From positions 1 through 64,000 of the forward strand of contig JAFKEE010000035.1 of NCBI GenBank assembly GCA_017307505.1: a DNA stretch of 64,000 bases. Direction: 5' to 3'. Source of the stretch: Acidobacteriota bacterium (lineage in GTDB: Bacteria; Acidobacteriota; Terriglobia; Bryobacterales; Bryobacteraceae). Both the position numbers and the translations under genes were made by a program. The notes under the pieces were generated by a model. That model ran no database searches and was not told where the DNA came from. It saw only the letters and a program-made list of their open reading frames with translations. Positions 52,672-61,755 of this stretch are shown in pieces. Within the stretch, counting starts at the first letter, position 1; the number at the start of each line of letters is the position of its first letter.

Positions 52672-53046
52672 CTACGGAAGATCCACCTCAACGGCATCGC
52701 CGTCCCGCAGGGAGTAAATGTCGCGCAAGCGAATGTCCGTGGCGATCTCAATAAGGTTCCGCGGATGGTGGCCGGTTCCGCTCTCGTTCTGGTCGGTCCG
52801 CAGCAAGAACGCCCGGCGGCCAAAGATGCGGCACGGCACAATATTGACGGAGACGCGCCCACCGTATTCATGCGCTTCCAGGCGGAGGGGATTCGGCGGC
52901 AGAGAGTATGGATCCGCCAGCTCAATGTTGAGAGTTCCGGGGTAGAGACGCATGCCGGTCTTCCGCTCGTAGTGATCGCCCAGTCTGTCAATCCAGTAGC
53001 CGAAGTTGCCCAGTCCGCTCACCAGTTTGCCGCGCAGGAGTGGCAT
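52672..53046 (-). CDS. archaeal-type CTP-dependent riboflavin kinase (DUF120)
   Basis: 124 residues from ATG 53046, chosen because the conserved fold then starts at once (LLRGKLVSGLGNFGYWIDRL). The cradle-loop barrel motifs of archaeal RibK are present: LYPGTLNIEL (about 34-43), VNIVPCRIFG, HHPRNLIEIATDIRLRD and the final SLRDGDAVEV. Archaeal RibK phosphorylates riboflavin to FMN using CTP. Bacteria normally use the unrelated bifunctional RibF, so this copy is unusual. It stands alone; no riboflavin genes are near. It could serve flavin salvage or have a new role. Confidence 0.75.
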   Translation of the reverse strand: MPLLRGKLVSGLGNFGYWIDRLGDHYERKTGMRLYPGTLNIELADPYSLPPNPLRLEAHEYGGRVSVNIVPCRIFGRRAFLLRTDQNESGTGHHPRNLIEIATDIRLRDIYSLRDGDAVEVDLP

Positions 53047-53186
53047 GAACCTAGCGTAGCCGAGCACCGCCGGAGCTGGCGGAACCTGACCCGCAGTGTA
53101 ATCATCACTACACTTTCGATCGGATTCACCCACTTTAGTCTTGAATCGGCGGGCTGACAGGTCTATACTCCGCAGCCAGATAAGCC

Positions 53187-53732
53187 ATGCGCCGCATCTT
53201 ACAAGTAGTCGCGGTGTATATCACGGGGTGCCTGTGTGCCGCGGCCGCCGCCATCACGCTCACGGACGGCCTCGCCCCGGGCATTCCCAACCATGGAATA
53301 CCCACAAAAATGACGGTCACCGCGCCGGATTCGCTATCTGTCGAAAGCTGGGGCACCACCAAGCCAGAGACGCAAATGGAAGCGGTGTGCCCGGCAGCAG
53401 GTAGCGGATCCTGCGCAGATCCGGCGGACGAACTCGAAGAACATGAAGTGGAGTGGAGCGGCATCGAGCCTGCAATGCCCATTCTGGGACCAGGCGTGTA
53501 TTTCTCCCTGCAGGTCACCGGCAGCCAAGCCGGAGCGAGCCTTGGCAACGGTTTGCGGGAACTGGGCCGCAAGCCCGACCGGGCGGACGGTGCGGAGGCC
53601 GAAGGATCCCTTGGGATCGGCGTCTCCAACGGGGCGCTGCCCGTCCCGGAGCCTTCCACGCGCACATCGCTGATCCTGGTGGCCACTGTGGCCCTCATCT
53701 GGCTTTGGCGCCACGTATCACCAACCCGCTAG
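53187..53732 (+). CDS. PEP-CTERM sorted exported protein
   Basis: 181 residues with a signal peptide (residues 1-22, ILQVVAVYITGCLCAAAAA). The C-terminus is a PEP-CTERM sorting signal: PVPEPSTRTSLILVATVALI followed by WLWRH and a basic end, recognised by exosortase and cleaved on the way to the surface, usually together with exopolysaccharide. The body is short, with one cysteine pair (VCPAAGSGSC). No exosortase is in the window. It is divergent from the riboflavin kinase gene. Confidence 0.78.
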   Translation: MRRILQVVAVYITGCLCAAAAAITLTDGLAPGIPNHGIPTKMTVTAPDSLSVESWGTTKPETQMEAVCPAAGSGSCADPADELEEHEVEWSGIEPAMPILGPGVYFSLQVTGSQAGASLGNGLRELGRKPDRADGAEAEGSLGIGVSNGALPVPEPSTRTSLILVATVALIWLWRHVSPTR

Positions 53733-53924
53733 CGGCCACTCTGAGGTCCGGCACAAATGCGGGAAAACAGTTTCGCGGGAACCTGAGGAACCTCGCCTGG
53801 GCCGCCTGGAATTAGCCCCAGAGATCGCCGCCAACAGGCGGGGTCGCGCCATACGCCTGGAGTGCGCGAAAATCAGGATTGGGCTTGCAGTCCACCTTCC
53901 TGCACATTCGCCCCTGAGGAGTCT

Positions 53925-54500
53925 ATGGCCGTCTTGATTGATGCGATCAGTGTGAAGCGCAGAACCCTGTTCGAGCATGAGAATGTTCCGTACTTGTGCC
54001 TGGAGGCGGAGGTCAACACGCCCACCGCGCGGGGCGGACAGACGCTGGTCCGCCTGAAGATTCGCAACCTGCTCACCAATGCCGTGTTCGAGAAGACTTT
54101 CAAGGCGAGCGACAAGTTCAAAGAACCCGATCTGTCGCGAGTCGCGGCGTCCTTCCTCTACAGCACCGGCGACGGCGCGGAGTTCCTCGACCAGGAGAGC
54201 TTTGAGACGCACTCCCTTTCGGACGACATGCTGGGCGGGGCGAAGGATTTCCTCCTGGCCGGGACCATTGTGGAGATGCTGAAGTACAACGGCAATCCCA
54301 TTGGCCTGGAACTGCCCACATTCGTCGAACTGGAAGTGACCTCAACGGAACCTGGAGTCAAGGGCGACTCGTCCAGCGGCACGGTGACCAAACCCGCCAC
54401 GCTGGAAACAGGCCTGGAGATCCGCGTGCCGCTTTTCATCAAAGAGGGCGAGAAGGTGCGGGTGTCGACGGAGACCCGCACCTTCGCCGGACGCGCATAA
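53925..54500 (+). CDS. efpL: elongation factor P-like protein EfpL (YeiP)
   Basis: 191 residues from ATG 53925 with AGGAG 3 bases upstream. It has the three EF-P domains (KOW-like 1-62, OB-like 65-125, C-terminal 130-191, including FVELEVTSTEPGVKGDSSSG and KPATLETGLEIRVPLFI). The loop that meets the tRNA acceptor end reads NTPTARGGQT, matching the PTARG loop of YeiP/EfpL (Arg36 at the tip) and not the KPGKG loop of EF-P, so no lysylation is expected. EfpL relieves ribosome stalling at proline-containing motifs alongside EF-P. The C-terminal FAGRA also resembles YeiP (YMGRA). Confidence 0.85.
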   Translation: MAVLIDAISVKRRTLFEHENVPYLCLEAEVNTPTARGGQTLVRLKIRNLLTNAVFEKTFKASDKFKEPDLSRVAASFLYSTGDGAEFLDQESFETHSLSDDMLGGAKDFLLAGTIVEMLKYNGNPIGLELPTFVELEVTSTEPGVKGDSSSGTVTKPATLETGLEIRVPLFIKEGEKVRVSTETRTFAGRA

Positions 54501-54576
54501 ACCGATCATCTGGGCTTGCCGAAACAGCGGACAGCCGGGCTGGAACAGCTGGGCTACAATGCGTCGAGAGGATGCA

Positions 54577-55563
54577 ATGACTGCCCATACTGGCTCCGCA
54601 CTCAGTTTGTTCGCACTGACGCTCGCCCTCCCTGCCCTGGCGGCCGATGTACCAGGCTCGAAGGATCCGGCGGGCGTGAAGCGCTATACCGGCAGCGAGA
54701 TCATTGGTTTTCGCGCCGCGAAATTCGATGAGTTCCTGCTACCCCTGGGCCCACCCACGGAAATCAGCCCTCCGAAGTATGCGAAGAGCCAGAAGGTAGA
54801 CGGCCTGATCAGCCGGTATACTTATGCCGCACCTGCCGGCCGATCGCCCGCGGAGCTGTTCCGCAACTACCAGCTCGAATTCCAAAGACTGGGCCTGACG
54901 ACGCTCTACCAGAAGGGCACCGGCGAGCGTGGCTGGTTCGGCCCCACCCTGAGCCAGATCTCAGACGACGACCAGGTTGGCCAGATTCTGGAGTACAACG
55001 AAGCGCAGGAGCGGCTGATCGTGGCGAAGTCGAAGGACGCCAAGCCTACTTACTATTACCTCTTCGTTACCAGCTACAAGGACGGCGTGATCCCTGAGCG
55101 GCTGCAGAGCACGGTCCAGAAGGACATCGCGCTGGCGGAGCTGATCGTTATCGCCCCCCAGGCCATGGAGACAAACATGACGCTGCTGAACGCGGCGGAA
55201 ATGTCGAAATCGATCGATGACGCTGGAAAGGTCGTACTGTACGGCATCAATTTTGATCTCGACAAGGATTCACTCCGGCCCGATTCCGAACCGACGTTGA
55301 AGGAGATCGGAAAGCTGATGGCTGAGAATCCCCGGCTTAGCATCCATGTCGTAGGGCACACTGACAACCAGGGGAAACCCGACTACAACCTGGATTTGAG
55401 CCGGCGGCGCGCGGCTGCCGTGGCTCGCGAACTGACGTCGAAATACGGTGTGGCCGCCAACCGAATGGATTCCTTCGGGTGCGGACCCTACGCGCCGGCT
55501 GCCTCGAATGCCTCTGAAGAAGAGCGGGCGAAGAACCGGCGGGTAGAGCTCGTCAAGTGGTAG
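54577..55563 (+). CDS. OmpA-family peptidoglycan-binding outer-membrane protein
   Basis: 328 residues from ATG 54577, preceded by GAGAGGA. A signal peptide (residues 1-23, ending PALAAD) is followed by a region of about 180 residues of unknown type (repeated YTYAAPAGRSPAELFRNYQ-like text, as in DUF4892-type OmpA fusions) and then an OmpA C-terminal domain (about 220-328): VVLYGINFDLDKDSLRPDSE, SIHVVGHTDNQG, YNLDLSRRRAAAVARELT and NRRVELV. It anchors the outer membrane to peptidoglycan. It lies 76 bases after efpL on the same strand. Confidence 0.87.
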   Translation: MTAHTGSALSLFALTLALPALAADVPGSKDPAGVKRYTGSEIIGFRAAKFDEFLLPLGPPTEISPPKYAKSQKVDGLISRYTYAAPAGRSPAELFRNYQLEFQRLGLTTLYQKGTGERGWFGPTLSQISDDDQVGQILEYNEAQERLIVAKSKDAKPTYYYLFVTSYKDGVIPERLQSTVQKDIALAELIVIAPQAMETNMTLLNAAEMSKSIDDAGKVVLYGINFDLDKDSLRPDSEPTLKEIGKLMAENPRLSIHVVGHTDNQGKPDYNLDLSRRRAAAVARELTSKYGVAANRMDSFGCGPYAPAASNASEEERAKNRRVELVKW

Positions 55564-55740
55564 CGGCAGTAGCGATTGCCCGGGAGTGACCTCTGAGAAG
55601 GATCTCCGCGGCACCTCGAAGCAAATCCGACGGCCATCGGATCCCATGGGTCTTCCGGAATGCTACCCAAGTTCAACGGAAGAACACCCATGGGCCGCAT
55701 GGGTCAAAAGCGACGCCTTCACCTTCGAATCTCCAACAGC

Positions 55741-57306
55741 TCAGGAGCGATCCTGGGTCTGCGACGCTCCGTCGTTAATGGAGCGCACGAGCGCTGCGAG
55801 GTTCTCCAAGTCGCGCGCCTGCTCATAGAGCCCGGTGGCGGACTCGGAGCCGTCCTCGCCGCGCGAGGCGATCCGCCGGGTCTGTTTTTCCATGCGGGAG
55901 ACCTCGGCAACGATCCGGCTGACACCTCGCTGCTGCCGCTCGCCGCTAATGCTCAACTCGCTGACGAGTTCTTTGATGCGGGCCGACTCCTCGGTGATGG
56001 AGCGGATGACCGCTACCATATTGTCTAACTTCACTTTGCCGCCGGCGGACTTGCCGATGGAATCCTCGATGAGAGCCGCAGTTTCGCTGGCCGCCTGGGC
56101 GCAGCGCTGGGCCAGACTACGGACCTCATCGGCGACAACGGCGAAACCCATGCCGGCGTCGCCAGCGCGTGCGGCTTCGACTGCCGCGTTCAGCGCGAGA
56201 ATATTCGTCTGGAAAGCGATCTCATCGATCACCTTGATGATTTTGGAGATTCGGCCGCTCTGAGACTGGATCTCGCTCATCGCCCCGACCATGCCATCCA
56301 GCGCCTCATGGGCAGCGTGGTATTTGCTCTGCGACTGCGCCACCAGCTCAGTGATTTGCCCGGAGTTGACGCCGCAGATCCGGGTGAGCGAGCTGATCTC
56401 CGCGCTAACGGCCGCAGTCTCCTGCAGAGAGGCCGTCTGATTCGTTGTGCCGTCAGCCAACTGGCAGGAAGTGTCCGAGATCCGTGCGGCTGCGTCTTCC
56501 AGCGCCGTCGATCTGCTGGAAAGCGCAACGCTGACCTGGCTGAGCCTTTCACTGAGGCCGCGCAGCAGGTAATAAATGAGGAAGCCGACCAGCGCAGCCA
56601 CGGGAATCACCCATGCCAGCGCCATGAACATGCCGGCGCGCACCTGCGCATTCAGCGGCGCTGTGCTGGAATGCAGGATGAATGCACCGTGGATCTGTCC
56701 GTCCTTCCAACCTTCCATGCGGAATCCGACGGCATCCTTGCCATTCGCGGTGGGGCTGTTGGAGGGGTCACCGTGGCAGGACAGGCAATCCGCGGTCAGA
56801 CGGATGGGCCGGGCATAGATGATGTCGTCACGCGCCTGGTCAACCTCGAAATAATCCTCCTCATGCTGGTTCTCCAGGCGGGAAAGAATGGCCAATTCCT
56901 CCTGCCGAGGCTGATTGGCAGGATTGCGCGGCGACAGGGCAGCGATTCGAAACCGATAGCCCTGCCGCCCCGCTACGCTCTGCACGGCATTCCATGCAGA
57001 CACGACGGGCACCGTCTGGTAGATCTTCGTGAAACGGTAGTCGCCATTGTTCCTGACCTCTTCGGCGAGACCTGCATTGAAGGCGCCCGAGTCACGCATC
57101 GCCGAGATGGACTGGCGGACATTCTCCGCACTCAGCAGCACACCGCGCATGGCCTCCAGCGTGAGTTGCCTCCCCTGCCGCTGGAGGTTCGCCCTCTGGA
57201 TGAGCAGGCACGCGGTGGCCGTAGCGACGACGGCGCCGAGGGAAAGCAAGGTCAGCTGGGTGCGCAGCGAAAGGTTGTTTCGAATCATTGGCGGCATGCC
57301 GTCCAT
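55741..57306 (-). CDS. methyl-accepting chemotaxis protein with haem-type Tll0287 (DUF3365) sensor
   Basis: 521 residues from ATG 57306, which has GAAGAG 4 bases upstream. First membrane helix at about 18-36, then a periplasmic Tll0287-like/DUF3365 sensor domain (about 45-210) with the c-type haem motif DCLSCHGDP and the family segment [20 protein letters not shown] second helix (about 222-245) leads to a cytoplasmic signalling domain with the hairpin tip [20 protein letters not shown] and [20 protein letters not shown]. No HAMP domain is obvious. It would sense redox state, oxygen or a gas through haem. No other chemotaxis genes are nearby. Confidence 0.88.
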   Translation of the reverse strand: MDGMPPMIRNNLSLRTQLTLLSLGAVVATATACLLIQRANLQRQGRQLTLEAMRGVLLSAENVRQSISAMRDSGAFNAGLAEEVRNNGDYRFTKIYQTVPVVSAWNAVQSVAGRQGYRFRIAALSPRNPANQPRQEELAILSRLENQHEEDYFEVDQARDDIIYARPIRLTADCLSCHGDPSNSPTANGKDAVGFRMEGWKDGQIHGAFILHSSTAPLNAQVRAGMFMALAWVIPVAALVGFLIYYLLRGLSERLSQVSVALSSRSTALEDAAARISDTSCQLADGTTNQTASLQETAAVSAEISSLTRICGVNSGQITELVAQSQSKYHAAHEALDGMVGAMSEIQSQSGRISKIIKVIDEIAFQTNILALNAAVEAARAGDAGMGFAVVADEVRSLAQRCAQAASETAALIEDSIGKSAGGKVKLDNMVAVIRSITEESARIKELVSELSISGERQQRGVSRIVAEVSRMEKQTRRIASRGEDGSESATGLYEQARDLENLAALVRSINDGASQTQDRS

Positions 57307-57441
57307 ACAGCTCTTCGGCATGTTGCGACGCATTCTCGAGAATTGTTTGAGCCTACTTCAGCAGCAACAGCCGGAACCGGCGTCCGGCAACCCCGCAAAG
57401 GGCCCGACAACGCCGCCTCGCCCCGCCGTCGAACCCGGCGC

Positions 57442-60114
57442 TCAATCCTGGCGCAGGGTGAGGGCAGGGTCAACCGTGGCGGCGCGCCACATAGGCAGCA
57501 GGCCGGCAATCGTCGCTCCGGCGAGAAAAGCAATCAGGCCAGCGGCGATCATCGCGGGATCCTGGCTGTCGACCCCTACCAGCAGCGAGCGGGCGTACCG
57601 GAGGACGGCTACAGCACCGGCGAGCCCAGCGACAAGTCCGGCGGCGACCGGGGTCGATATCTCTCGCGACACAAACCAGCAGAGATGGCGCGGCGTGGCG
57701 CCGAGGGCAGCACGAAGGCCGATCTCCTTCCTGCGCTGCGAGACCGAGTACGTCAAGAGGCCGAAAATACCGACCATGGTGACGATGAGGCCCATGGCGG
57801 CGAATGCCGCGCCGACCACAGCCAGCAGCTTTTCGCGGACCATGGTCCGGTCGACGAGCAACTCGAGCGGGACAACATCGGTCACATGAAGCCCGTTGCC
57901 CAGCGCGGCGGCTTCGCGGGCGGCGAGTTGCCCGGTGGAGACGGCGCCGAGGTCCGAGCGGACGTAAAGGGTGAACGTACGAGGGGGTTTCATCGGCATG
58001 TAGACGATGGGCTCCGGTCCGCCGTGGGTGTCGCTGTAATGCGCATCGGCGGCCAGGCCGACGATCAGGTGGCGGACGCCGTCGTCGCGCAGGAACTCGC
58101 GGCCGACGACGCTGGTATCGCCGAAGTACTTGCGCGCAAAGGCGCGGTTGACGACAGACGGGACGGGCTCATCATCGTTGTCGCGGTTCGAGAGGGAGCG
58201 CCCCTCCAGCAGCGGCGTCCGCAGCGTCTCGAAGTAGCCCCCTGAAACGCGGTAGAACGTCTCCTCGGCTTCACTGAAGTGCCGGCCGGGCAGGGCCACA
58301 CGCTGGGCACGCCGGGCGTCGGAGAAAGCGGCCCACCAGGCAAGGGCGGCGTTCGAGACACCGGCGGAAGCGGCGACCCGGTCGCGGATCTGATTCGCCA
58401 TGGCCATCTGGACATCGCGCGTGGGGGTTCCAGTCGCGCCGTTGTTGACCATGCCGATGACAGCAACGCCCCGCGGATCGAACCCGAGATCGACGGAGGT
58501 GAGGTTGCGGAAGCTGGCAACGAATCCTGTACCGCAAACCAGGACGGCGAAAGCGAAGGCCACCTGGGCGCCAAGAAAGACGCGCCCCAGGCGGGTACCG
58601 GTCTGACCGCCGGCGCGGCGCAGGGCAAACATGGGCCCGCTGCGGGTAGAGTGCAAAGCGGGGATCAGAGCGCAGAGCAGTGCCACCAGACCTGCGACGG
58701 TCGCGCACACGGCCGGCACCATCATGTCGGTCGACAGGTCCAATTGCAGAGGGCGGCCATACGAGGAGGCGAGATTCAGCAGGAAGGGTGCCGCGAGGCG
58801 CGCGATGACGATGCCGATGAAGATGGCGCATACGACCGGAAGGAACGTCTCTGTGAGCAACCGGCGCGTGAGGCGGGTGCGTGAGGCTCCCAGCGAGAGC
58901 CGCAGGGCCATTTCCCCGGAGCGGGCAGCGAAGCGGGCCGAAAGCAGGCCGGCGACATTGATACAAGCAATGAGCAGGACACACAGGGAGACAGCCAGCA
59001 GTATGGCCAGGGGCCGGGCATACTGCCGGCGGAAGGAAGTGAAACCGCCGGGGGCTGGGTTTACAGTGAGACCGATCTTGCGAAGCCGTTCCGCGAGGCC
59101 TGGCGGCAATGAAGAGCCCGCCGCCAGGCGCTCAGCCTGTTCGCGCAGAAACGTCGCCTGGAGGCTGTCCTGGAGGCTGGCCGGATCGACGCCTGCCCCG
59201 AGTCGGGCCAGCACACGGAACACGCGGGCTCCATGATTGGTGAGCATGCCGCGTGAGGCAGTGGTCACAGGCAGCCAGATATCGATGAAGCGGCCGGTTT
59301 CCACTCCAGTGAATCCTCGGGCAGCTACGCCGAGCACTGTAAAGGGGCGCTCGTCGATGAGGATCCGCCGCCCGACGACCCCTGGGTCGGCGCCGAATCG
59401 ACGCTGCCAGAGATCGTAGCTCAGCACACAGCTGAATTGCGGCGATGCAAGATTCTCCATCCCGCTGGAGAGCATCTCGCCGCGCGCAGCGCCGATCCCC
59501 AGCGTTTCAAACATGTTCTCAGTGACATTCTGGACGGCGGCGAATTCACGCGGCGCATTGCTATCCCCGAACTGGACGGCGGTACGCGTGGGCGTGTCGA
59601 AGAGCATCAAACGGGCACGGGGTCCGGCGGCTTGCCGGAGTTCGGTGAAGAGGGGATAGCTGAAAGCAGCCCCCTGAATGGAGCCAGGCAAGGCGACGTC
59701 CGGGGCGGGACTCTCAAGAGTGACCAGGGTCTCAGGGCGGGCCACCGGCAGCGGGCGGAACATCGCCGCGTTCATGATCGAATAGACGGCAGTAATCGCG
59801 CCGATGGCGAATCCCAGAGACAGGACGATCGTCAGAGCAAAGACCGGCTGGCGAACAAGGGTACGCGCGGTCTGTAGGATGTCCTGTAGAAAAGACTCGA
59901 GGAAGACATTGACGCGGAGATCGCGGCTCTGCTCGCGAAAGGCGAGTTCGGGTCCGAAGGAAGCCAGAGCGCGGGCGCGCGCCTCGGCGGGGGCAAGGCC
60001 CTTGGCCTCCCATTCGGCGGCGCGGCGCGCGAGGTGATCCTCGTATTCGGCGGCGAGGTCGTCGTCAAGATGCCTCGCGAGCAGGGCGTTCCGGAGTTTC
60101 GAGATCCACGACAT
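57442..60114 (-). CDS. ADOP-type ABC transporter permease with N-terminal extension
   Basis: 890 residues from ATG 60114. The first 75 residues are the helical cytoplasmic extension typical of PadR-linked ADOP permeases (LAAEYEDHLARRAAEWEAKG, ARALASFGPELAFREQSRD). Then come two MacB-PCD/FtsX units (first helix about 95-115 ALTIVLSLGFAIGAITAVYS; mid helices LLAVSLCVLLIACINVAGLL; last helices GLIAFLAGATIAGLLPMW). No ATPase is encoded beside it. It follows a padR gene by 26 bases and is clearly under its control. Substrate unknown. Confidence 0.92.
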   Translation of the reverse strand: MSWISKLRNALLARHLDDDLAAEYEDHLARRAAEWEAKGLAPAEARARALASFGPELAFREQSRDLRVNVFLESFLQDILQTARTLVRQPVFALTIVLSLGFAIGAITAVYSIMNAAMFRPLPVARPETLVTLESPAPDVALPGSIQGAAFSYPLFTELRQAAGPRARLMLFDTPTRTAVQFGDSNAPREFAAVQNVTENMFETLGIGAARGEMLSSGMENLASPQFSCVLSYDLWQRRFGADPGVVGRRILIDERPFTVLGVAARGFTGVETGRFIDIWLPVTTASRGMLTNHGARVFRVLARLGAGVDPASLQDSLQATFLREQAERLAAGSSLPPGLAERLRKIGLTVNPAPGGFTSFRRQYARPLAILLAVSLCVLLIACINVAGLLSARFAARSGEMALRLSLGASRTRLTRRLLTETFLPVVCAIFIGIVIARLAAPFLLNLASSYGRPLQLDLSTDMMVPAVCATVAGLVALLCALIPALHSTRSGPMFALRRAGGQTGTRLGRVFLGAQVAFAFAVLVCGTGFVASFRNLTSVDLGFDPRGVAVIGMVNNGATGTPTRDVQMAMANQIRDRVAASAGVSNAALAWWAAFSDARRAQRVALPGRHFSEAEETFYRVSGGYFETLRTPLLEGRSLSNRDNDDEPVPSVVNRAFARKYFGDTSVVGREFLRDDGVRHLIVGLAADAHYSDTHGGPEPIVYMPMKPPRTFTLYVRSDLGAVSTGQLAAREAAALGNGLHVTDVVPLELLVDRTMVREKLLAVVGAAFAAMGLIVTMVGIFGLLTYSVSQRRKEIGLRAALGATPRHLCWFVSREISTPVAAGLVAGLAGAVAVLRYARSLLVGVDSQDPAMIAAGLIAFLAGATIAGLLPMWRAATVDPALTLRQD

Positions 60115-60140
60115 GTCTGCTGTTCCTCTTCGACGGTCCG

Positions 60141-60470
60141 TCAGGCGAGCCGGAGCACGCGCGTAACGCCGGTGCGGAAGTCGTTCCAACGTTCGCGCTC
60201 AGACTCGAGCTGCCGGAGCCCGCTTCGCGAGATGGTGTAGAGGCGAGCGCGGCGTTTGTTTTCGGTGACCTGCCACTCCGCCGAGATCCAGCCCAATTCC
60301 TCCATGCGATGGAGGGCGGGATAGAGGGAACCTTCCTCGACCTTAAGGGCCTCCGCGGACAGCGACTGAATGGCATTGGCGATGCCGTAGCCGTGGAGGG
60401 GTCCACGACGGCTGAGGATGGTCAGGACCAGCAGATCGATGGCTGTTTGTGCGGTATTGGGCGTCTTCAT
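60141..60470 (-). CDS. PadR-family repressor of the ADOP permease
   Basis: 109 residues of PadR subfamily 1: IDLLVLTILSRRGPLHGYGI, EEGSLYPALHRMEELGWISA, RARLYTISRSGLRQLESERE. It is the first gene of a two-gene operon with the ADOP permease. A perfect 10-bp inverted repeat covers the start codon and lies downstream of a TTGACA -35 box. Its operator differs from that of the other padR (17590), so the two regulators have separate regulons. Confidence 0.92.
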   Translation of the reverse strand: MKTPNTAQTAIDLLVLTILSRRGPLHGYGIANAIQSLSAEALKVEEGSLYPALHRMEELGWISAEWQVTENKRRARLYTISRSGLRQLESERERWNDFRTGVTRVLRLA

Positions 60471-60525
60471 ACTACGACCGCTAGGGTAGCAGTCGTAGTA
60501 TTAGCGAAGTGCGATAGCTTGTCAA
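60469..60525 (-). promoter_or_regulatory. promoter and PadR operator of the padR-ADOP operon
   Basis: On the minus strand TTGACA (60525-60520) is followed after 17 bases by AATACT (60502-60497). ATACTACGAC (60469-60478) and GTCGTAGTAT (60492-60501) are perfect 10-base inverted arms with a 13-base spacer. They run from the -10 box to the padR start codon, so bound repressor would block transcription. Confidence 0.7.
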
Positions 60526-60615
60526 GAGGCGCGTACGTCACATTAAAGCCGCGGCCGCGCCCGATCGCCTCAGTCGGATCGCCCAGATAAAGAGCCCGTG
60601 CCGCAGGCTCCGTTA

Positions 60616-61170
60616 CTAAGGCGCAAGCTCCTTGTACATTACGGTCGTATCCTCGAGGTCCGGTGTGAGCGACCCACGCGCATAGCGCGGGATGACGCCT
60701 GCGGCGACGTAGCCTAGCTGGAGATACAGACTTTCCGCACTGCTGCGTGAGACGGTATCGAGGGTAAGCAGGCTCCTGCCCTCTTCGCGAGCTACCTGCT
60801 CGATGGCGAGCATCAAGGCTCGCGCGATGCCCTGTCGGCGAACATCGGGATGGACCAAAAGCTTCGCCACGTCCGCCCGGTGCTGCTGATTCGGCGGAAC
60901 CGCCAGGTTCATTTGTACCGTTCCGACGATCCGCCCGGACTGGCGCGCGACAAGCACCCGGCGCGTGCCCGCCCGCACAGCCGCCAGCACATTGCCGGTC
61001 CAGAAGGCACGCGCGTCGTCAACCGAAAAAGGGATAAAGAAACTGACCCCGGCTCCGCCATACACCACGGCCTGCAGAATTCCGGCCAGCATCGTGATGT
61101 CGTTCTCGATCGCGGCTTCCTCCAGCAGTTGCGGCCGCCATTCCAGGATTTGAAAGGATGTCTGCGTCAT
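60616..61170 (-). CDS. GNAT-family N-acetyltransferase
   Basis: 184 residues. The GNAT core is at about 75-175: RVLVARQSGRIVGTVQMNLA, acetyl-CoA loop VHPDVRRQGIARALMLAIEQ, then LLTLDTVSRSSAESLYLQLG and YVAAGVIPRYA. Substrate unknown; it could modify an amine-bearing small molecule or antibiotic. The gene overlaps the XRE-cupin regulator by 4 bases (ATGA), so the pair is co-transcribed and the regulator probably controls it. Confidence 0.88.
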   Translation of the reverse strand: MTQTSFQILEWRPQLLEEAAIENDITMLAGILQAVVYGGAGVSFFIPFSVDDARAFWTGNVLAAVRAGTRRVLVARQSGRIVGTVQMNLAVPPNQQHRADVAKLLVHPDVRRQGIARALMLAIEQVAREEGRSLLTLDTVSRSSAESLYLQLGYVAAGVIPRYARGSLTPDLEDTTVMYKELAP

Positions 61171-61754
61171 GGCTGCACCATCGCAACGACATAGCGGGCT
61201 TCACGGCGGCCTACGCTCTGGAAGCGCGTCGGTCCGGTGAGGAGATAGCGCAGACAGTCGCCCGCTCGCAGATCAAACTCGTGCCCGTCCACCTCCAGCC
61301 TCAACCGGCCGTCGAGCATCCACAGGTGATGCTCCAACCCATGGACGGGCGCGGTCTCGAAGCGGACCGTGGCTCCTGCGGGAATACGCACCTCCACAAG
61401 TTCACCGCGCAGCCCGGGCGTAGGGGGTGAGACAGCCCGGCGCCGGTATCCGCTCTCTGGATCCGTCCAGTCAGTCTGGCTGGCGGCGAGGACCAGATTC
61501 GCCGGTTTCGCTTCGGCATCGGCCATGAGACGGGACAGGGTCCAGCCAAAGGCCGAGCACAGGCGTCCTAGCATGGCCGCTGTGGGGCTGAGTTCGGAGC
61601 GCTCCAACCGCGAGAGGCTGGCACGGCTGATTCCGGTTTTCTCCGAAAGGGCTTCCAACGACCAGCCGTGTTCCGCGCGCAGGCTGGAGAGGCGTTTTGC
61701 GATGCGCTGTTCGATGGGATCCGTGCAGGCTTCGACGGCGGATAGTATCTCCAT
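61167..61754 (-). CDS. XRE-family regulator with C-terminal cupin
   Basis: 195 residues. Residues about 15-75 form an XRE helix-turn-helix (LSSLRAEHGWSLEALSEKTG, SRASLSRLERSELSPT). Residues about 110-190 form a cupin (VEVRIPAGATVRFETAPVHG, HHLWMLDGRLRLEVDG, DLRAGDCLRYLLTGP). Such regulators bind a small ligand in the cupin and control a neighbouring gene, here the coupled GNAT gene. A dyad overlaps its own promoter, and the predicted transcript starts at or very near the ATG. Confidence 0.9.
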   Translation of the reverse strand: MEILSAVEACTDPIEQRIAKRLSSLRAEHGWSLEALSEKTGISRASLSRLERSELSPTAAMLGRLCSAFGWTLSRLMADAEAKPANLVLAASQTDWTDPESGYRRRAVSPPTPGLRGELVEVRIPAGATVRFETAPVHGLEHHLWMLDGRLRLEVDGHEFDLRAGDCLRYLLTGPTRFQSVGRREARYVVAMVQP

Positions 61755-61755
61755 G

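Noticed and set aside
56308-58245. 645-codon plus-strand frame opposite the chemoreceptor and ADOP genes
   Set aside because: Shadow of two well-supported minus-strand genes; composition typical of GC-rich antisense frames.
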